A stretch of 64,000 nucleotides of DNA from Nymphaea colorata (GCF_008831285.2 NC_045140.1:6630505-6694504), one strand, 5' to 3'. Positions 48,101-57,678 are shown, counted from the first letter of the stretch. Numbers and translations are program-made. Notes: generated by a model from the sequence alone, not told the origin.

Positions 48101-48359
48101 GAGCCAATAAGTGCAGGAAAAGAGGAGTTACTAAAGCAGTAGAGTAAGGGTTCCTTCTGCTTCTGGTCATCGTCATCAACGCCTTCTTCTTCGCATGAGG
48201 ATTAAATGGCAAAGAGGAGAGTGGACGGGCCATTACCGTCTTGCCGGCGCCATTGGGGCCGACGATAAGGGTGAGGGGCTTGTAGAATGTGATGACGTGC
48301 TTGTTCTCCGGGCTGAAGCTGCGTATGCCCTTTATCAGCATCTTGTCCACTGTACTCAT
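14883..48359 (-). CDS. RAD50: RAD50, DNA double-strand break repair ATPase (27 exons)
   Basis: RAD50 pairs with MRE11 and NBS1 in the nucleus to tether and process DNA ends and signal breaks. Exons, 5' to 3': 48359-48237, 48081-47995, 47836-47669, 47222-47047, 46402-46288, 44502-44274, 44167-43989, 43906-43736, 43014-42910, 42825-42724, 42641-42430, 42086-41994, 41893-41766, 41622-41508, 41398-41269, 41159-40950, 39712-39504, 39334-39133, 36782-36613, 36518-36194, 34524-34399, 34303-34251, 22130-21980, 21869-21807, 15676-15543, 15158-15030, 14922-14883. They sum to 3945 nt: 1314 residues plus TGA, against about 1316 in Arabidopsis. All junctions are GT-AG and keep frame. Walker A is GPNGAGKT (34-41), the Q-loop Gln160, coiled coil about 185-1140, zinc hook CPCC (693-696), signature CSAGQK (1209-1214), Walker B LALDEP, H-loop His1277. 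The start is the conserved MSTVDKM. The last acceptor was chosen from two nearby AGs because it restores the conserved QHSIIE end. No frame break was seen. Confidence 0.95.
16428..16711 (-). repeat. Copia-1 3' LTR
   Basis: 284 bp, TG...CA ends. Differs from its partner at three positions. Contains two adjacent perfect inverted repeats, a GAACCGGGTCCA arm pair with a 4-base loop and a GGGTACCGAG arm pair with a 5-base loop. Confidence 0.96.
16706..21015 (-). pseudogene. Copia-1 gag-pol, broken
   Basis: One frame, starting at the MADAMG methionine (21015), covers gag, a CCHC zinc knuckle (intact, with final Cys), protease (VDSGATHH), integrase, reverse transcriptase (YVDDM) and RNase H. It is closely similar to the open frame of Copia-2. 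Two in-frame stops break it, near 19909 (after SKLF, between the protease motif and integrase) and near 18676 (between integrase and reverse transcriptase). Both are C-to-T changes in glutamine codons on the element's sense strand. A 1-base deletion near 16776 shifts the last residues into another frame that runs into the LTR. This copy cannot make a full polyprotein without readthrough. Confidence 0.93.
21413..21696 (-). repeat. Copia-1 5' LTR
   Basis: 284-bp partner LTR. It abuts the primer binding site on its inner side and the GAATC target duplication on its outer side. It lies only 110 bp inside intron 24, next to RAD50 exon 24. Confidence 0.96.
22998..23225 (+). repeat. Copia-3 5' LTR
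   Basis: Begins TGTTAAAGAGT and ends TATTCAACA. Contains a (CT)n microsatellite at about 23153-23196 that differs in length from the one in the 3' LTR. Confidence 0.92.
24578..26018 (+). pseudogene. Copia-3 pol remnant, protease and integrase part
   Basis: Starts at a protease-like DYGAS motif (Asp codon 24584) and runs through the pre-integrase region and integrase (HVDVWG, Asp codon 25128; RTDN, Asp codon 25317). At the third catalytic position, 36 codons after the second Asp, a Lys codon (25425) replaces Glu. Several stops and frameshifts interrupt it. It is cut at 26018 by Copia-2, after a TDQTDSS stretch. No gag coding is recognisable between the primer binding site and this point. Confidence 0.88.
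26019..26306 (+). repeat. Copia-2 5' LTR
   Basis: 288 bp, TG...CA, identical to the 3' copy. Holds two GC-rich inverted repeats at 26040-26067 (12-base arms, one mismatch) and 26078-26102 (10-base perfect arms). Confidence 0.96.
26307..26319 (+). promoter_or_regulatory. Copia-2 primer binding site (variant)
   Basis: TAGTATCAGAGCC follows the 5' LTR directly. The sister Copia-1 has TGGTATCAGAGCC, the exact complement expected for initiator-Met tRNA. The second base here is A, a mismatch to the tRNA CCA end. Confidence 0.8.
26390..26545 (+). repeat. 78-bp tandem duplication in the Copia-2 leader
   Basis: Two adjacent GC-rich units (26390-26467 and 26468-26545), each starting 'ggcgccgctgctgccc' and differing at only a few positions. 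They lie in the untranslated leader between the primer binding site and gag. The gag reading frame stays open through them. Confidence 0.85.
26723..31033 (+). CDS. Copia-2 gag-pol polyprotein, open frame
   Basis: 1436 residues without a stop. In order: gag; zinc knuckle C251-C254-H259-Y264, where the fourth ligand is Tyr instead of Cys; protease VDSGATHH (Asp354); integrase with HSDVWG (Asp549), RTDN (Asp612) and Glu648, a D-D-35-E triad; reverse transcriptase YVDDM (Asp1115-1116); RNase H with SDADW and SSAEAEYRA. Domain order protease-integrase-RT-RNase H is that of Ty1/Copia. The frame is open from 26408, but [10 protein letters not shown] at 26723 is the likely start because upstream codons are low-complexity leader sequence. 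The stop lies 6 bases into the 3' LTR, so the purine tract is coding. The lost knuckle Cys may impair RNA packaging. Confidence 0.93.
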   Translation: MADAMGTQKDVVLDTGSASKTENVPIQVTSIRLTKDNYLSWSAALEIGITSRGRLSYITGDKPAPIKSDPQWATWALEDSQVKVWIISSVSSDIQPLILRKPTSFDMWTVLAKMYGRKKRHLRTYQIKRSIYSLTQGDLSVAAFYAALKTKWEELDYHVTDEWTCGSDHSLYWEKEWMDRTFLFLGGLRDEFESIRSQILNGDEIPGIEEVYARVESEEQRRQVMHLDTGHGPSAFVSRASGTGQRPARHCTHCHKLGHSVDFYWDLHPEKRLVRGRPPSGKRSPSVSDSSQSNSFSGAKSKLSPAQLKELQAYISRLSTTPEESSTSEGAQLAQALVASADQGNPSLGDWIVDSGATHHMTGDSKLFQEYQLSSGKQRVSMADGSSISVAGKGSLSLLNKYRLHNALHVPNIPVNLLSVSNITKELNCNLIFSADHCSLQDLVTGRKIGIGSVTDGLYRLPVQVASALISATSGHLSGVSDRSTVLRWHERLGHLPFQLIKKLFPHLFAFVSIDSFACEVCQLAKHVRASYPISLNKTTHPFALVHSDVWGPSGVPTCGGCHYFLTLIDDYSRCTFVYLLRERSEVPAVVKNFVAFVETQFHTTVQAFRTDNAREYVSQSLDEFLKGKGIVHETSCSYTPPQNGIAERKNRHLLNVTRAIMFQRHVPKRYWGDALLTSAHLINRMPTRVLDGQSPYSTLWPTQNPWPLTPRVFGCSCFVHNHSPTLKKLDPRSIKGVFLGYSSTQKGYKCVDPTTSKVYVSRDVTFHEHESYFSVNPLQGECLGNKGEEYSSNQLIQFMEFLDYKVSPSVIDTVMVSNEKGSHMEGVTVDAQPIVARDHLFGQVYVRKEKATVEDVGDEDRTNPNPVISPDDPSPSNEELPIAVRKGTRSCTSHPIQRFVSYAKLSTNYKCFITTLSKVVIPRSVDDAKDDPKWLHAMTEEMGALAKNKTWEVVDIPKGTHLVGSKWVYNVKYKPDGTVDRYKARLVAKGFSQKYGIDYLETFAPVAKLKTVRVILALAVHRKWRMDQLDVKNAFLNGHLEEEVYMSMPPGYVQEGKCCHLKKALYGLKQSPRAWFERLRIVMKSTGYKEGNGDHTLFIKQRDGLVSLLLVYVDDMIVTGSDEEENRKMKERLAKEFDLKDLGKLRYFLGIEIARSETGLVMNQRKYTLDLLKETGKLGCRPYLTPIESGTKISIKTGTILDEEGKGRYQRLVGKLIYLTLTRPDITYAVNVLSQFMHAPTDCHWKSAERVLGYLKNDPGKGLLYTRQDKLTIEGYSDADWAGCTDTRRSTTGYCIFLGGNLVVWRSKRQEVCSRSSAEAEYRAVAMGVTEMLWLKILLTDIGVELGDKMKMYCDNKSAINLANNPVLHDRTKHVEIDRHFIRERIDSKELILPYMKSEDQVADVLTKGLCTSSFEKNVSKLGMFDMYAKLEGEC
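31028..31315 (+). repeat. Copia-2 3' LTR
   Basis: 288 bp, identical to the 5' LTR. Its first six bases (TGTTAG) supply the last Cys codon and the stop of gag-pol. The purine tract AAGCTTGAGGGGGAG stands just before it. Confidence 0.96.
31316..32966 (+). pseudogene. Copia-3 pol remnant, reverse transcriptase and RNase H part
   Basis: Resumes directly after the Copia-2 3' LTR (target duplication 31316-31320) with DDLPIAIRK. It continues through the reverse transcriptase palm ([30 protein letters not shown]) and RNase H. The catalytic YVDD is YVND (Asn codon 32054). At least three frame breaks and several stops are present. Confidence 0.88.
32977..33208 (+). repeat. Copia-3 3' LTR
   Basis: Begins TGTTAAAGAGT and ends TATTTAACA. 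Its (CT)n tract spans about 33133-33178. Differs from the 5' LTR by about a dozen substitutions outside that tract. Confidence 0.92.
37290..38190. repeat. GATACA/TATCGTA-rich block in RAD50 intron 18
   Basis: About 900 bp whose two ends (37310-37500 and 38100-38175) are packed with TATCGTA, CGATACA and related inverted motifs, while the middle is plain AT-rich DNA. It contains a perfect 13-base hairpin (37396-37408 and 37416-37428, 7-base loop). This looks like an inserted non-autonomous element with inverted-repeat-rich ends. Exact borders and target duplication were not found. Confidence 0.45.
41269..41398 (-). other. RAD50 exon 15: zinc hook
   Basis: Encodes residues 668-711. The CPCC motif (Cys693 and Cys696) is the CXXC hook at the tip of the coiled coil, through which two RAD50 molecules share one zinc ion. 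It is flanked by [13 protein letters not shown] and [10 protein letters not shown], as in plant homologues. Both cysteines are intact. Confidence 0.93.
44990..45410. repeat. AT-rich inverted block in RAD50 intron 5
   Basis: Ends are mirror-like: 'tttctccggttttt...gcaaatttgtattttt' near 45020-45060 and 'ttttccctgtttttcaaaaatttgcaattttt' near 45300-45345, with AAAAATTTTG-type runs and 'cacgatatc' at the right end. Probably a repeat insertion; no ends or class could be set. Confidence 0.3.
47047..48359 (-). other. RAD50 exons 1-4: N-terminal ATPase lobe
   Basis: Residues 1-185. Walker A (Gly34-Thr41) is completed across the exon 1/2 junction: exon 1 ends on the Thr41 codon and exon 2 opens with a second Thr. 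Exon 4 holds FAHQDEANW, where the family usually has FVHQDE, with the Q-loop Gln160. The lobe must meet the C-terminal lobe (exons 23-27) to make one ATP site. In the genome the two lobes are about 25 kb apart because of the transposon-filled introns. Confidence 0.93.
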
Positions 48360-49809
48360 ATTCGATCATTTACGACCTTCCCCCACCAGAGTCACAGAGA
48401 AGGGAGGGAGAGAAAGCAAGAGAGACGGCGGGTAGTCTTCCAGGAGAAGGAATGCGAAAATGGCGCGCTGGTGTCGCCGTTCGCCGATTTCATGCGTGAA
48501 GAAAGAAGGCGGGTCGTGAGACTTTATATGAGATTCATGCCCCGGATCCGAAGTGTTTTGTCCGTTAATCTGTCCAAAACTTTTTCTCTTATTATAATTG
48601 ACAGGCTTGGTGTGAAAAACTGAAATCTGGTCACAAAGGTGCGTTTGAGAACCTGGAACAAGAAAGAATGTGACAGAAATTTCAGGAGCCATCGATTTGA
48701 AACAAATGATAAATGGTCAGCTCTTCTTATATTTATTGAGTCAACCCAAATAGTATAAAACTAAGAGAAAAACTCAAGCGCCCTTGACTAGAGAGATAAA
48801 ATCTTTACATGTTGTTTGGTAATAATAACAAATTGTTACAATTCATAAAACAAAGTAACAATGTGTATGATGAATTTATTCAAATTTTCTAGGCAATTTC
48901 ATTTGATAGTAACAATTTGTTATTATTGTCAAACAATTTATTAGAGGTATTTGGTAGTTGCAATTTTATTTCCTTCGATGTATTTTTTTAATATGCACAA
49001 GCAAACTTGGAAAATCATGTCTCATGTCGTATGACTTACAAAATTAGAGGTGCATATAAGTTGGAATAGACACGGATATGATAAACATGGAAGTGATATG
49101 TCAATCATTTTGCCAAATATTGCAAGCACTTCAGAAAATTATATTTCATAGATCAATATCATATCCATGTTAATTATAAATAGGAAGGTAATAAATCCGA
49201 TTTAGATTTGATAACCTATTTACTTACATATTGGTTGACCCAACAAATTTGTGTATTTATATACTAGCACTTTTAAATCATTTACTTGTTTATATAATGG
49301 TGCCCTCGATTATTTTACTGCGGCCTAAATATTTTCGAACGAGTTTCTTCAACGAAAAAATTATTAGCTCCACAACTACCATGTTCGTCTTGAGGAACAC
49401 GCATAGCTCCAACATCGATACATCTGTTTGTCGAGTTACTTTGCCTGCCTCTGCCTGTCCTTCAACGTTTCATCTCTTGCTCTTAATTAAACATGCAGAG
49501 ATATCTTTGGCTTATCAAACCTATCCTAAATGATAAGTACGTTTCTCTTGTCTTACATTTTGGAAACCCTTGAGCTTGAGTTTTTGAATTCTCTGTGCTA
49601 TGTTTTCTCCTTTTTTTTTCTTGCTTAATTTGAATTTAATATTTATTTTGTTCAATCAATTCAACAGTAACACATTCTAATTACGTCTTATGGAGTGCCA
49701 AATGATCGTATGTGCAATTACATGTTTAAAACTCATTCACAAAACGGCCAATTAATTTATGAAACAGACATAGCATCGAACGCCAACTTGATCCGACCCG
49801 GTTTATCAC
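48360..49809. other. intergenic region upstream of RAD50
   Basis: About 1.45 kb between the RAD50 start codon and a TATA box on the other strand. It must contain the RAD50 promoter, read to the left, but I find no convincing TATA box for it. One AT-rich dispersed repeat copy lies at about 48810-48955. No gene seen. Confidence 0.5.
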
Positions 49810-49817
49810 TATATAAG
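49810..49817 (+). promoter_or_regulatory. candidate TATA box of an unassigned + strand unit
   Basis: TATATAAG is followed 20-120 bp downstream by an abrupt rise in GC content and a leader-like sequence ('cgctcttcggttttgtgagggttttagcc'), typical of the start of a plant housekeeping transcript. The direction diverges from RAD50. Confidence 0.35.
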
Positions 49818-49834
49818 ATCCCAGTTCCTCGCTC

Positions 49835-50090
49835 TTCGGTTTTGTGAGGGTTTTAGCCTTAGCCGCCGCAGAGGCGCCGACCCTGCTATAGGCCTCAAGC
49901 CTCCGTGTCGACGGCGGCGCAGCCACAGTTCATTGATTCTATCCTCTCCCTGTATTTCCCTCTCTGCCTCCTAATGCTGCGGCAGTGCGGATTTTCCATC
50001 TCTGGTCGAGAGATGGGATGGTTTCATGGCAGGAAGCTGCAAAGTCACTGAAGACCGCGATAGACGAAATGGGGAAGATTTAATCTGGTT
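49835..50090 (+). other. candidate first exon of an unassigned transcript
   Basis: A GC-rich island in AT-rich DNA, ending at a good donor (TCTG|GTTAGT at about 50090). A possible acceptor lies at about 50820 (tctatccag|GCTTCTCAG). Read across that splice, a short frame starting at 50026 (MAGSCKVTEDRDRRNGED) stays open for about 90 codons, but I recognise no family. It could equally be a non-coding leader or a non-coding RNA. A transcript would decide. Confidence 0.25.
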
Positions 50091-52130
50091 AGTTCGTCGT
50101 GGGGCATGTATTTCGTTGGTAGTCCGGGTTTTTTCACTATTACATGTTTTTTCACGTCAACCAAATCGATTTCATTTTTTCTCTCCTTAACCGAATAATC
50201 GTCCTTAATTTTTTTGTGATGGTATTTGAAGTGTTGATTAGGGTAAAGATTGAATATCCGGCATAACCGTTTATGTATTAAAGTCATAGATGTATGTCAA
50301 CCCGTTAGTTCATTTTAGATTTCCTCGTATGGTACTGCTGTTTTAGGTTTAAAATGGATTTTTTCTTAAAAGGGCTAATTTTCAAAAGTAGTTTCAGTTT
50401 AAAAGCTAGGCAGTTGAGTTGTTCGATCTTTCTCTCTTTCGCAGTTTCCTTGTCCCGACAAACGAATTTGATAATCCGATGTAGAGTGTGTTATTTCCAA
50501 GCATCTCACTTCTGTCATAATTTGGGATGTCTCTCACTTAATGTCTGTTTACGTGTTAGAACCGTGCCTTTTTGGTTTTGACATTAGTCATTATAGTTCG
50601 TACGAAAAGGACTGCTGGTAACGCGACGATGCTCAAATTGAATGGTCAAACACTGCCTGTGACACGTAAAACTAACTCCATCAACTGATAGTGTGGATTT
50701 CGTTATCTGTGGATCTCACTATTTTTATGGCATGGTACATCTTTTGACTCGGTTTGTCACTGTGCCGTTGTGATGTTAATGTTTATTTACATGTTTTCTA
50801 TGTGTCTTCTCTCTATCCAGGCTTCTCAGTTGGGGCCATTTGATGGCCCAGGAGAAAATTTATGGGGAAAAGAATTCTAAAAAAGTTTTATTGGAAGAGG
50901 GTGAAAGTGGAAAAATTGGACATTCGTTCTTTCATAAATCTGATTGCTGTCAATATCATGTCTCTCTTTCTTCATTTTCCTCTTTATGGGAAAGAAACCG
51001 TAACACCCATTTACCTGTGCTGTTCAGGTTCTGATGCACTCATTAGTTTCATGTTGGGAATCTGATGTTGTATGACACTCTACTCGAAGGTTACCCATAG
51101 TGGAGATAAAATTCCCTTTTGTCCTTGAGATTTTGTACATTGTAGCGTCTTTGAATGCTTATAGCTTGTTTCTTTTGAATACTCTGGTTATTGCTAATTG
51201 ATGTGTTTAAGGATGGTGAGCCAGACTTAGTCAGGTGCCTATCATATTAAATATTGGTAGATACAGTTACGAGTCTGGTAAAGTGATTGTGTCCATCGTT
51301 ACACAGGGAGATGGCCCTTCTCAGGGTCGATGACCACTAGTGTTACATCTGGACTCTACAATTATGCTCCGCTTGCTGACAAAAAAATGGACGTCTGTCA
51401 ATATCTGTTAGCAAAATCTGATATTGATGCCACGTGAAATTGTTTAAGTTGCATTTCTTGCTGCACCTACTATTGCATTTATTTATCGTGAAAGATGCTT
51501 GAAGTTATCGTGAACATGTGTGAGCTGCTGATTAAGAAAATAGCAATCAGTGATAGAATTGGTCTGATATTAAAGCAAAATGGCTTAGTACTAGGTCAGT
51601 GATTGACTATGTGTGGAAAAAAGTTCTCATATGGAGATGATAGATAATATACTTCCTAGATTGTGTAGGAGAAACCTCATGTAATGGTCCTTTTTGGTGT
51701 TGTATTATAATTATGGCCCACATTCTTGTTTCTCTACTTTAATCATCGATTATGTGGGAGATACATTTTAACCAGCTGATGATATTTTGATATATAGTCT
51801 GCATTTATGCATTATAATCATGCATAGCTCTTCCTCATGGATACTTGCCATGTGTCTGTTGCAGTTAACAAGTATTGATTGGTGAGAATTCTACCTAAGG
51901 TCCAGTCTCAGCATTTCAATCCTGAGATGCTGCCAAGACACATCAAGGAATCTGACATGTGATCCCCTTGCTAATCCAAATTATATCAAAGTAGATATCC
52001 TTGTCCCTCTTTTGAAGAGAAGAGCACATCTTTGAAGAACCAATGGTGAATTGTCCTTGAAGCGGAGTCCGGTTGGGACTGATCAAGCCAGCATGGAATG
52101 CTGACAGGCACAGCACAAATAAGTAAATAA

Positions 52131-52170
<40 letters not shown>

Positions 52171-52950
52171 GTATAGGTTTTGAAATATTTGTGCTAAAAT
52201 TATGGGCCGTTTAATCAATGTGGTTCATTGACTCACAAGTTGTCAGTTGTAAAATAACTTTTGACTAGATGACAAATAATTTTATTTTTTCAGATAAAAA
52301 AAAAAGTTGGCATTTCCATATTTATTTAATTGATAATGTCAAATTGTTGATACTATTGCACTTGCGCATGGTAATTTCATTTTTTCAGGTCCCACGTTGT
52401 GTTAGCCTTTAAGATTACTCCCTCTCTCTTTATCATGGAGAGTAAGTCAACCGTTTAGGGATGGTCTTTTCAATAATTTTTGAGTTATTTTTTGCAATCC
52501 GACCATATGGATGTACGTGAAATTTTCAAATGAAAGGGAAAATGTTGCAAGGTTAATAAGGGCTCTAAATCTAATGGTTTTTGGCTCAAAATTTGATATG
52601 CACATTCTCAAGGCTTGATTATTCTCTTGCTTCTTTGAATGCTTTGTGTTCATCAAATTTGGTTAGAGTTTTAAGGAAGTATGGTTTGTGCCTTTTAAAA
52701 GTGTTTGTATTGTTCCTTTCTTCTTTTGAACTAGTGAAATATTTTAAGGTTCCATTAAGTGATTCAAGTGGTGTCGGCACAATATGCAACTCCATGTGGC
52801 TTTTATAACTCGAGTTTTGAAAGCCTAATGCTCACTAACGTCGAATATTTAATTTCTTTTCAAAGTGAATCGTTAAGAAAGTGATCAATTAAAAAATTTG
52901 ATTTTATTTCCAAAACTAATAGTTATTTTAGAAACATAGTAATGTTTTTT

Positions 52951-53169
52951 TAATAAGTTATTTTATACATGGCTTATGAGCGGTTTGATTTTGGTAATTG
53001 GATGACCTATGATGATGTTTACAGTGTTCAGTTTTTTTGGTGGAGCTTATATATATATATATATATATATATATTAATAAGTTATTTTATACATGGCTTA
53101 TGAGCGGTTTGATTTTGGTCATTGGATGACCTATGATGATGTTTACAGTGTTCAGTTTTTTTGGTGGAG

Positions 53170-53221
<52 letters not shown>
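52951..53221. repeat. 124-bp tandem duplication with TA tracts
   Basis: Copy 1 is 52951-53074 and copy 2 starts at 53075. The shared part ('taataagttattttatac...ttttttggtggagctt') differs at about two positions, and each copy ends in a (TA)n tract of different length (about 13 and 24 units). This points to a recent duplication mediated by the TA tract. Confidence 0.9.
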
Positions 53222-53224
<3 letters not shown>

Positions 53225-53546
53225 GGTAAACTGCCGATTGCTGGATGACTGTATATTTGAAATCTGTCCGGATATTATTGGTTCCTCAAACTGTCAAATT
53301 GCTTTATTAAAATTTTAGATTTTCATGATGCTTCCCTTGCCTGCATTTATAATGGTTTAGACAAGTGATTGTTCCCCATTTATATGATCATGAGATGCTT
53401 CTCTTTGGTTCTTGAGTTACAGTTGGCCTTGTCTTCCTGTTCTTCTCAGATAAAGTGCTCTTCAATAACAATGCATTGGTGTGAGCATTTGGAAAAGCTT
53501 ATCACTATGTGATTATTTTGCATTTGATTGTTATGGACAAAGTATA

Positions 53547-53583
<37 letters not shown>

Positions 53584-54420
53584 CTATTTATTTTTTTGAT
53601 GAAATGAATGGCCAAGTTATCTGAATATGACAGTCGGTTTGATGTTGTGATCTCCCAATGGTGGGCACTCTCTCCCTCTCTCTCTCTCTTTGCATCGAGT
53701 GTCATTATAACAAGTTGAAAAGTACCAGGACGAAGCTATGCCATGAGCTTAGAGGTTGCTGAGCTCGATACAACCTCTCCAAAGGAGTCAGGTGAAATGA
53801 TATATGCCTAATATAGATGATATATGCCTAGTATAGACTTAGAGCAAGTAATAAACAGCTGAAGACACCTTGATTACCTGAATAATGTGCTTTGCTGATA
53901 ACGTCAGCATTCTGCGATTGTCTAGATGATAGTGCTTGCATTATCCACTACGGAAAGTGCTCTACAATACGCTTATGGGTTTTTCAGTCGATTAACAAAC
54001 AAAACTAGCTGCATCCATTCCACCTTGGTCTACCACTGAGGTCAACCTTAGAACACGAATTCTGCTTCAAACATGAATATAAGAAAGGGAAAAAAAGTTC
54101 CAGGAAGTTTCCATTTCATCATATGATGTCCATAGCAGAAGCCAGCTGTTTTTTGTCAACAAAAAGAATGGCTTCAACGCCTTTCAATTGAGGCAGATGC
54201 TGGACCATCATATGTATTCTAAAGAGCGTGATCAAGGTGTTTTAATAGGTGGAAGTTGAACCTCATTTGGTCACTACTTGCAGTTTGGTCATGCTGATCT
54301 TAAGACACTTGTTCTTGATGATGAATAGTGTCGGAAATCATTTGAATTCTTAACATTTAAAGCAGCGGACTGGTAAATAATGTTCACAAAAATCTGTTTC
54401 TGCATTCTTACATGCATGTC

Positions 54421-54655
54421 AGAAGAAGGACAGGGGTGGGGAAGGAAGGAGAAGGAAAAGATGAATGGGGAAGAATGGTGAAGAAGAAAAAAGGGTGCGG
54501 AGGAAGGAGAGGAAGATGAAAGAAGAGTAAGGAGGGGAAGGAGAAGAAGACCAAATTGGGACAAGGAAAAGTAAAAGAGAAAATGGGAAGAAAGTGGGAG
54601 CAGGGGAAAGGGGAAGAAGAAGGGGAGCAGGAAGAAGGGAAGGGAAAAAGGGGGG
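54421..54655 (+). repeat. long polypurine tract
   Basis: About 235 bp of almost pure A and G on the + strand, in irregular GAAGGA-type units, broken by few pyrimidines. Such tracts can form triplex (H-DNA). The long open frames on both strands here are by-products of the composition. Confidence 0.85.
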
Positions 54656-57600
54656 AATATACCTGCGATTTCCGTCTGGGAAAGTTGAGATTCCTAACGA
54701 TGCTTCTAGTCGTGTTCTGTGGGCATCACGAGTACGTGCTCCAAAAGTTTTACCTGACTGAAGCAAAGCTTTTTCAGTATGAAACACCTCCTAAATTTTC
54801 TTTACGGAAGAATGCAAACCATGCGCTACCTTCTTTCTATTCATATCAATATGGTCTATGTTCTGTCGCAGATCACCAATCAGTGGGCAAATGTTGACAT
54901 TTGTTTTGGGAAAAAAGCACCTTACATCATGAGTTTATGAAGTCTAAAGGCCATTATGTGCCTTAAATCCTTAAGCATCTGTTTTTATTCGAGGGCTTCT
55001 GAAACTCGCGGTCGTCAATAGGCTGGTGACATCCAGGTCTCTGTATTTCATAAAGCCATGTTAGTTTCTTCAATAAATGAAACGAACAACTTGTTTAGCT
55101 TTGATATACTTTGATTTTGTGTAGTGAATTTAGCTTTAACTTCTTGCATTGGAAAAAATCCAACTGTGCAAGCCTGTGCTTCTATGTTCTATTTCTATCA
55201 GGTAACGTCATGATATTAACCTCGACGGTCAAGTCAAACCATCCCATTTCTATTTTCTGCGACTGTAGATATAGTTTTTATTCTGTAACAATCCATGGTT
55301 GCTCTGTGCATAGCACAATCTTCTCTCTTCCTGATGAAAGAATAATGGCTGGGCAAAATGTTAAAACAACTGGAAAAGGTCATGGCCAGTAGGGTCGTGG
55401 GCTCAAAGATTTTTTCTTCGCATTCTTAAGGGCTAATGGCGCAGGAATGGAGCATAGAAGATCCAGTTCCAATTTTTGGTTTTTATATGTTATTTTCTTT
55501 TTATTTGGATTCAGATCCAGGGGAAATGTTTTTTGTCTATATGAAGGCGTTTAGGCCTCATATTGTAAGGGGGATCTTGAGTTTTAATAAAATCCTAATG
55601 GTTATTTGTGTTTACTGTTTCCTTTCACTCTTTTTCGTTTCGTTTTGTATTCCTTTCGATTCTCCCTAGATTAGTTGGGCGTTGATCATGGATTAGAGGA
55701 GGAGTCCTCTTTTCCACTGCATCAGCTAAGCTCTGATGTTCTGTGTTCAAAGGGCCTTCATCTAGGAGCTGTAGTGTCTTGCATAGGCCACTTAAGGTAT
55801 GGGCATGTTCAACCTTTTGTGGCTAGACCTCTTACCGTAAGCAGAGCTGTGGTTACAGGAAATGTTGGTGTTTCATGAATCTATGTCGAAGAGTTAGGTA
55901 GATTCATGAAACAACTTCAATGCATTGATAATATTTGAGATAGATTTATGAAACATTAATATCATGATGTTGTTACCAAGCACATACTGAGCCTGAGGTT
56001 GTATAGGCAGTCGGCAATATAAATCCACAGAATTTGTTTACCATGTATAGTGCCTTTCTGCTATTTCACTGTATACCTGTTTTCCCAATTAATAAATTAT
56101 TTCATTTTTTTTTTCTAATAATTGTGTATTGGTGCCATTCAAAACTTTCTGGCTCGCTACTTCCTAGAGGCGGCTTGATACCAAGAAAAAAAAAAGTACT
56201 TTTAAGAAGTTATCGTTTTTCCCTGAACAACTTTTCCAGAAAAGGTTCGTAGGAAAAATATTTTCAAGCCATCAAATGCCTTGTAAGACTAGTTGTTCTG
56301 CTTTGGTGTAAGAAGCTGCAAGCATCCATCATTTCTCTAAAAGTACACCATGCTTTAACCTTTCAGCATACGAATTGTTGAGCACATGAGCCAAGAAGTC
56401 GTGAAGATTTCCTGGAACTTCCGACGCAGACTGGGTTTGCTTCGGTCACATAGAGGCTAAAGTTGTTGAGCATAAGACGGTTGTCCTTCTCAATGAGATA
56501 CAAGAAGATACGTGGTCATCACAAAAATCATAAGGAATCTTACAGGAAGCACCTGCATTGATAATGACGATTCAGCTAACATGAAAGCTACTGGTTATCG
56601 TCATTGTCAACTGATAATATGAGGGTTTTGAATTATAGTGCCTAATTTTTTTTATTGCTGCGTGTTTTTTTGGGCAAGTGTCAAATTTTTTAATAGGGTA
56701 TCTGTTAACTATATAAATACATAAATGGAAGAAAGAGAAAGAAGCTGGTATATTCCAGACAGATTCGTGCTGCCTTGTCTTCTTCCAAATTAGACCATAA
56801 AATATTTTAAAATATAGCCTTAAAGAGTGTAACATAGTTGGTTGAGTAGGGTAAGTGGGCATATAGAACCAGTATTGCCTGTTTGATTTTTGTAGGTGCT
56901 ACTCTCATGAATCGTAACTGGTGGGATTACAATACTAAAAGTTGATATATGTATTGTACTTTATCCAGGTCCGGATGCAGCCTATAGCCCCAGAGGTAGG
57001 AAAAATGAGGACCTGTTCACAAAGTGTGTGATAATCGCTTTACAAAATACAAAAGAAACTGAAACCCGAACATCAGGTTCTTACACGATTTTTTCTTTTT
57101 TTTTTCAATCCTTACAAGCAAAACATGGTGGGCAGAACTTGATGTCAAAATTATTAAGAAGAAAACGTCTTGAAACATGTCTTCTTAAGTGGCTGAAAGT
57201 GCCTGTAAAGGAGAAATATCTCTCTACTTTAAACACACAATGGTGCCTTCCAACTTCTGTTGTGCTTTAGTCTAAAGTAATACATAGTCTTATAATATGG
57301 ATGGAATTCAATTTTTTGTTAAAAAATAATGCTACTGATCGTAAGTTTAAGAAACAAATGACTTTTTACCAAGCGAATTTTGTTGGATATTGAGTCATCA
57401 TGCTCATGATTGTCTTTCTTAAACATTGGAATGATGTGATTCAAAGTTGGTTGTTTGTTAGATAAACTATGTAGATCACATTTATCAAATTATTTAGTCC
57501 ATCTTGTTGTTTGAAAACCTGAGGCAAAGTGTCATTCATAAGTTATTGTTATACTATTTTAATTTTTTGTAAGTGATATGGCATTTTGTTCATCCAATCT

Positions 57601-57678
57601 TAAAATACCAAAAATATAAGCCATTTTTATACACAACTCGATGTATTTCATATAATACAAGGTCTAACAAGATTAATA

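Larger units (their letters stand above)
50100..57678. other. no assignable gene; repeats and exon-like islands
   Basis: AT-rich sequence with TA microsatellites (about 52137-52165, 53541-53580) and the repeats listed separately. A few short stretches look codon-like and follow plausible acceptors (about 51899-51961, 54138-54250, 54666-54761, 56365-56460). They do not join into a product I recognise. Confidence 0.4.
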
